A DNA stretch of 64,000 bases from Sipunculus nudus. Lineage: Eukaryota > Annelida > Sipuncula > Golfingiida > Sipunculidae. The position numbers and the translations under genes were made by a program. How positions within the stretch are numbered: position 1 is the first letter of the stretch; each line of letters opens with the position of its first letter. Of this stretch, positions 60,164 through 64,000 are shown piece by piece. The notes below the pieces were generated by a model. The model was not told where the DNA came from. It saw only the letters and a program-made list of their open reading frames with translations, and did not search any database. The stretch spans positions 29,635,558 through 29,699,557 of the forward strand of contig CM049310.1 in the NCBI GenBank assembly GCA_026874595.1. The letters run 5' to 3'.

Positions 60164-60169
60164 TTTATT
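60164..60169 (-). promoter_or_regulatory. polyadenylation signal AATAAA for the receptor gene
   Basis: On the minus strand AATAAA lies about 100 bp beyond the stop codon at 60,271-60,273, the first canonical hexamer in this flank that I can find. It would place transcript end at the border of the 40-bp minisatellite. Confidence 0.65.
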
Positions 60170-60270
60170 TAAAAGCCTCCTTCACTTTATCTCTCTTGAT
60201 ATTCTACCCATTTCAGTTCTAACTCATTTGAATAACTATTTTTTAATTAAGATTAATATCTAACATAACA

Positions 60271-61671
60271 CTAAACTCTGCTGAAACACCGTTTGCAATT
60301 ACTCCATACCCGTTTTACCTCCTTCTTAAAATCGGGTTGTGTAAAATAGTATATGACAGGATTACACGAGCTTTGGACAAACACCACAAAGCGTAGACCA
60401 TTGACATTGAATAATCCCAAGCTGTGTCCAAAAACTATAGGTGTCCAACACAGGAGGAACACAGCAGTTGATATGAGGAGTGTCCTGGCTGCCTTTGTTG
60501 CCTTGCTGGACCTGTGATATTGAATGGGATTTACTGACTGGTCAGCGGGTTGGGATTGAACGTGACTGACCGACTGGACCGCGTGTTGGGATTGAACGTG
60601 ACTGACCGACTGGACAACGGGTTGGGATTGAACGTGACTGACCGACTGGACAACGGGTTGGGATTGAACGTGAATGACCGACTGGACCTCGGGTTTGGAT
60701 TGAATGTGACTGTTCGACTGGGCCGCGGGTTGGGATTGAACGTGACTGACCGACTGGACCACGGGTTTGGATTGAAATTGACTGACTGACTGGACCGCGG
60801 TTTGGGATTGAATGTGACTGACCGACTGGACCGCGGATTGGGATTGAATGTGACTGACCGATTGGACCATGGTTTGGGATTGAATGTGACTGACCGACTG
60901 GACCGCGGTTTGGGATTGAATGTGACTGACCGACTGGACCGCGGTTTGGGATTGAATGCTACAGATGTTTCCTTCTAGCGTATCATCATTATTTCTCTCT
61001 GTTCGTTGATTTGATGAATCCGGACCGACGGCTGCACCTGTCCGTCGGGGATTGTCTGTAAACACTCGGTTCTGATGCCGGGGGCTCAGAAGCAGGTATA
61101 CCTTGATATAGCAGACAAATATGGTAACCGTTGCTACCAGGTATTGTACCACATTATATACGCACAGGCCATACGCGGCCGCAGGACTTCCGTCATGTTT
61201 CAATATGATCATCACCAAAGGTGCTAGTGACGTCACACAACAAAGTGAACAAAACAGCCCAGCTCTCGACACGGACATCGTGCTCATAAGTGTCTTCCGT
61301 ACAGCAACGAGTCTATACGATGCTATCAGGATGAAGAAACTGGCGTCGTTGGCAAACAGATAACCGTACAGAGAGAGTACAGCAGTCCGACCATTACCCA
61401 GCGAAGGAACGGCGAGTATTAAAGGCAGCGCTAGCTGACACCCTATACATATTAATAAATCATTAATGGCCAATGCGAATGTGAATAACTGATGAGGAAA
61501 TTTAATTCTAGTCTTTCGATAAATATGCAAAACCATGCCGTTACCGCAGATGCCAAACAAGGCCATCAGAATAAGTAAAGAGCATACCCACCAGGAGTTC
61601 GCATTATTGAGCATGTCGTTTTGTTGTCCGGTACATACTTGAAACACAGAGGATGTACTGTTTTTGCCCAT
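60271..61671 (-). CDS. rhodopsin-class seven-transmembrane receptor with a 12 x 12-residue repeat in the third intracellular loop
   Basis: This 466-residue receptor is encoded in one exon and should sit in the plasma membrane and couple to a G protein; the ligand is unknown. Membrane helices lie near 28-51, 62-88, 99-125, 137-158, 168-195, 394-417 and 424-442. Class A landmarks are GN with N44 in helix 1, LAIND with D71 in helix 2, R120 ending helix 3, F405 and CWTP (408-411) in helix 6, and NPVIY (437-441) in helix 7. A basic helix 8 and C459/C462 follow. N4 is a possible glycosylation site. Oddities: SYR replaces D/ERY; no cysteine is present at the top of helix 3, although C170 is in the second extracellular loop; and helix 4 lacks its usual tryptophan. 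Loop 3 spans about 196-391, of which 239-382 are twelve repeats. The ATG is the first after an in-frame TGA four codons upstream. I cannot assign a subfamily. Confidence 0.93.
   Translation of the reverse strand: MGKNSTSSVFQVCTGQQNDMLNNANSWWVCSLLILMALFGICGNGMVLHIYRKTRIKFPHQLFTFALAINDLLICIGCQLALPLILAVPSLGNGRTAVLSLYGYLFANDASFFILIASYRLVAVRKTLMSTMSVSRAGLFCSLCCVTSLAPLVMIILKHDGSPAAAYGLCVYNVVQYLVATVTIFVCYIKVYLLLSPRHQNRVFTDNPRRTGAAVGPDSSNQRTERNNDDTLEGNICSIQSQTAVQSVSHIQSQTAVQSVSHIQSQTMVQSVSHIQSQSAVQSVSHIQSQTAVQSVSQFQSKPVVQSVSHVQSQPAAQSNSHIQSKPEVQSVIHVQSQPVVQSVSHVQSQPVVQSVSHVQSQHAVQSVSHVQSQPADQSVNPIQYHRSSKATKAARTLLISTAVFLLCWTPIVFGHSLGLFNVNGLRFVVFVQSSCNPVIYYFTQPDFKKEVKRVWSNCKRCFSRV
60526..60957 (-). repeat. 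36-bp coding minisatellite, 12 copies, in the receptor gene
   Basis: Twelve head-to-tail copies of 36 bp encode residues 239-382 of the receptor. The amino-terminal copies read IQSQTAVQSVSH almost without change. The later ones drift to VQSQPVVQSVSH and the like, and the last ends QSVNP. There are no frameshifts or stops, so the unit is held at a multiple of three. The repeat is rich in Q, S and V, without charged clusters, and sits wholly inside the cytoplasmic loop between helices 5 and 6. Confidence 0.97.
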
Positions 61672-61703
61672 GATTTTATGTCATTTTCGTCTATAAACAG
61701 CGT

Positions 61704-61705
61704 CT
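61704..61705 (-). other. candidate 3' splice acceptor in the 5' untranslated region of the receptor gene
   Basis: On the minus strand TTCATTTCTTTTCCAG ends at this AG, 32 bases before the receptor's ATG. The polypyrimidine tract and CAG fit a eukaryotic acceptor, suggesting that a non-coding first exon lies upstream (higher coordinates). The donor was not identified. Confidence 0.45.
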
Positions 61706-63692
61706 GGAAAAGAAATGAACTCTTTTTCACTCAAACGCCAGGTAATTGTTTTGAGGTATTACGGGGAGCTAATTAAAATTTGGACCTGACCCGTATCTCG
61801 GAACGTTTCTGTTGGCTCCTGGTTATTGCCTCTCGAGCACACTGTCCTTCCAGCTCGTGATATTATGCCGAGGTTCATTCAGCTACTCCTCCTTGTAGAC
61901 ATCCAGGGCGCCCAATATCCAAGGTTAAGATGCAGCCACATGTTAAAATGCAGGCACAGTTGTTCTTGAAAATTTGTCTCTGTTCTTGTACACGGATAAA
62001 ACTCCCCGATCTTGGTGTTTTGCTGCATTCAGCCTTCTTCTGACACACTACCTTTCGGCAATTTGAGTAATTTATGAATTATATGGTGATATATATGGTA
62101 ACAAATTCATCCAGGAAAAAACTCCACTATCGCATATGCATCCAAGGGGCTTTAAAACATCACCTGTCTGATGTCAGGCGTAGTTGAGCAGGTCTCTTTG
62201 CGTTTATCTGCACATGTATGCTTGTTGTATCTGGTGACCAAATCTGCCAATTCCACTTGTCAGAAATCTGCAATTATAAGTAGACAAAGTGCCCTCAGTA
62301 AAAAAATAATAAATACTTGATTAATTAATTATATGTTTAGATAAACAATATTCTGAACCGAGGTGTTCATTTTTGCTTTACACATACTATGGAAGTGGTT
62401 AATTTGGCGTGTCTGAATTTCGCACTTTTTTCTTTATACAGCTTAAGCGCATTTCAAATTTTCGCGCAAATCAATATGTGTAGGTAATTTATTTTGTATC
62501 AAATCATTAATGTTTTTGAAAAATTATATTAAAGACAGCTAATTAGCTCCAGGTGACTGTGTACATGCTGCGGGCGACTGATTACCTTGACCGCAAAATG
62601 TAAACAATATTCGTAATTAACCAACGATATTCTCGTTTGATAATGCCATGGCACGCGCAGCCACGTCTGTGACATCTGAGTAAGTTGCTCAACAATAACA
62701 ACTGTGAGCTGACAATAATCGCGGCTGGCTGTCAGTCGTACTTCAAAGCCATTAGGAGGGGATTCTTAAGTTGTCTAGGTTGTATATAACAACTCGTGTT
62801 CAAATCTAGTTCCGCTAAAAGCGCAAAAATTAACACCCCGCTAACAAAACCACTTCCACAGTGTTTCATAATTTTTTTATAATACATGTATTTACCTGGC
62901 AGTCAGCAGAAAAGCGACACATATAATGATTCTATTATTATTTAATTATCCTATTTCTATTTCACTTCATCAAATAAAATGCTAAACATTGCTTAACAGT
63001 TTGTAATCTAACTATTCAGTTTAACATAATTGGATCGAAGTGCAAAGTATTCAATTGTTTATTTTTGTGACCAAAAATGGACCCTTACATCTTTAAAGGT
63101 TCATATACACGTTTACAGATCAAATTTCTTTGACTTTTCTTGAGCTATATAAAAAATGACCTTTTCCCCATAAATCACTTTTATATGAACCTGTTGCATT
63201 TAAACAAGCAATAAATTTAATCTATTATTTTTTGTAAATACAGAGTTCTGACTTGTATTTGTACAGAGTTAAAACATCGTTATTTCTCCAGCTGTATAAG
63301 ACCTAAATGTTTTTCAATGAATCCCACAGTTAACATTCATCATGAAGTCCATAGTCTTCAGGTGTTGTCCCTTAGTGATAAGGCAACAAAATGCCGAGTG
63401 TCTGTCAGGTTACTGTGTCGGGTTGTTTTCTGTTATAAACGGAGGGGAAATCAAGTGAAACTTAATGACGAAGGGCAGAGGCATATGAAGGGCTTCCTTT
63501 AGTTTTCAAAATATGAAAATATTTTAGTCGCACATGCTTAAGCGTTTAGAATATTACTCTATTGAATGGTCTGATGAACAGTCTTACTAACTGGTCAGGT
63601 TTGTATACTGTTGATTTTCATATAATTTGATTTTAACATTCATTATCCAGCGTGAAGCATCAGTTTAAAAACTTTCAAGACTGTCAATAAAA
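61706..63692. other. AT-rich flank upstream of the receptor gene
   Basis: This would hold the first exon and promoter of the receptor gene if the inferred 5' intron is real. I cannot point to a promoter with confidence. Homeodomain-type TAATTA cores occur (for example near 62,322), but these are expected by chance in such AT-rich DNA. A 61-codon plus frame at 63,317-63,502 shows no domain. Confidence 0.4.
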
Positions 63693-63818
63693 CAACGTAG
63701 TGACTCCAAATGTCAACCTCTGCAATGTAATCACATAGAAAACACTGGTAAAACTATACGTAGTTAAACTCCTAAATGTCAACCTTTGCAATGAATAATC
63801 ACCAGGAAAAACACACGT
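63693..63818. repeat. 65-bp tandem duplication, two diverged copies
   Basis: AACGTAGTGACTCC, then AAATGTCAACCTCTGCAATG, and a stretch ending in GAAAACAC is followed 65 bp later by ACGTAGTTAAACTCC, AAATGTCAACCTTTGCAATG and GGAAAAACAC. The copies differ by several substitutions and small indels. No function is seen. Confidence 0.75.
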
Positions 63819-64000
63819 TTGATTCGTATGAATAAATAGGAACGTGCATATAGGCCAAAATAATTTCTGAGCACGAACAGAAACCAATTTACAGAAGGCC
63901 CTGCGGACATAATACACTGTTGCACTTGAAACATAGGGATCAATAGTCAGGTGGCTTAAGAGAATTACCGTTACATCCCGATAAAAGCACGAATGTGGTA

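Noticed and set aside
60550-60789. Plus-strand 79-codon frame with a regular LGLNVTDRLD-type repeat
   Set aside because: It is the antisense reading of the receptor's 36-bp coding minisatellite, which is open on both strands because the unit is a multiple of three.

Overview
The window looks like nuclear DNA from an invertebrate animal, most likely a bivalve mollusc. It holds a very large satellite array, AT-rich non-coding DNA, several families of short tandem repeats, a eukaryotic tRNA gene with internal promoter boxes and a T-run terminator, and one intronless-coding rhodopsin-class receptor gene with a polyadenylation signal. The bivalve assignment rests on recall of dispersed repeats with phrases such as GAGAAGAAGAT and an ACGACG-type tail followed by GCATAAGCTCAC, so it is an inference. 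There are no bacterial-type operons, ribosome binding sites or CRISPR arrays.

Layout. Positions 1-41,661 are one uninterrupted head-to-tail array of a 59-bp monomer (about 706 copies) that enters from beyond the left edge. All monomers run the same way. The array keeps 59-bp register over tens of kilobases with only rare 1-8 bp slips. It is organised into several successive higher-order repeats (about 2.30, 5.25, 3.25, 1.45, 1.5 and 1.36 kb) and decays at its right edge (41,241-41,661). The roughly 68-codon open frames recurring in it are by-products of the repeat.

From 41,662 to 59,348 the DNA is mostly AT-rich and gene-poor. It carries an (AT)n tract, a (C)16 tract, a 42-bp minisatellite, a tRNA-Pro(AGG) gene (46,212-46,283), a complex tandem repeat with a 92-bp array, and a 501-bp TA-flanked MITE whose empty site is still present nearby. 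It also carries a ~330-bp tandem repeat with CTCF-like motifs, a ~270-bp repeat carrying the palindrome GGTGGCGCCACC, and a degenerate ~177-bp repeat ending in an ACGACGC-type tail.

From 59,349 to 61,705 lies the only protein-coding gene I can support: a minus-strand 466-residue seven-transmembrane receptor. Its third intracellular loop contains twelve tandem 12-residue repeats encoded by a 36-bp minisatellite. A separate 40-bp minisatellite begins just past its polyadenylation signal. The rest, to 64,000, is AT-rich flank with one 65-bp tandem duplication.

The genes do not form a pathway. The dominant biology is repeat dynamics: satellite amplification, mobile-element insertion into a tandem repeat, and minisatellite growth inside a coding region.
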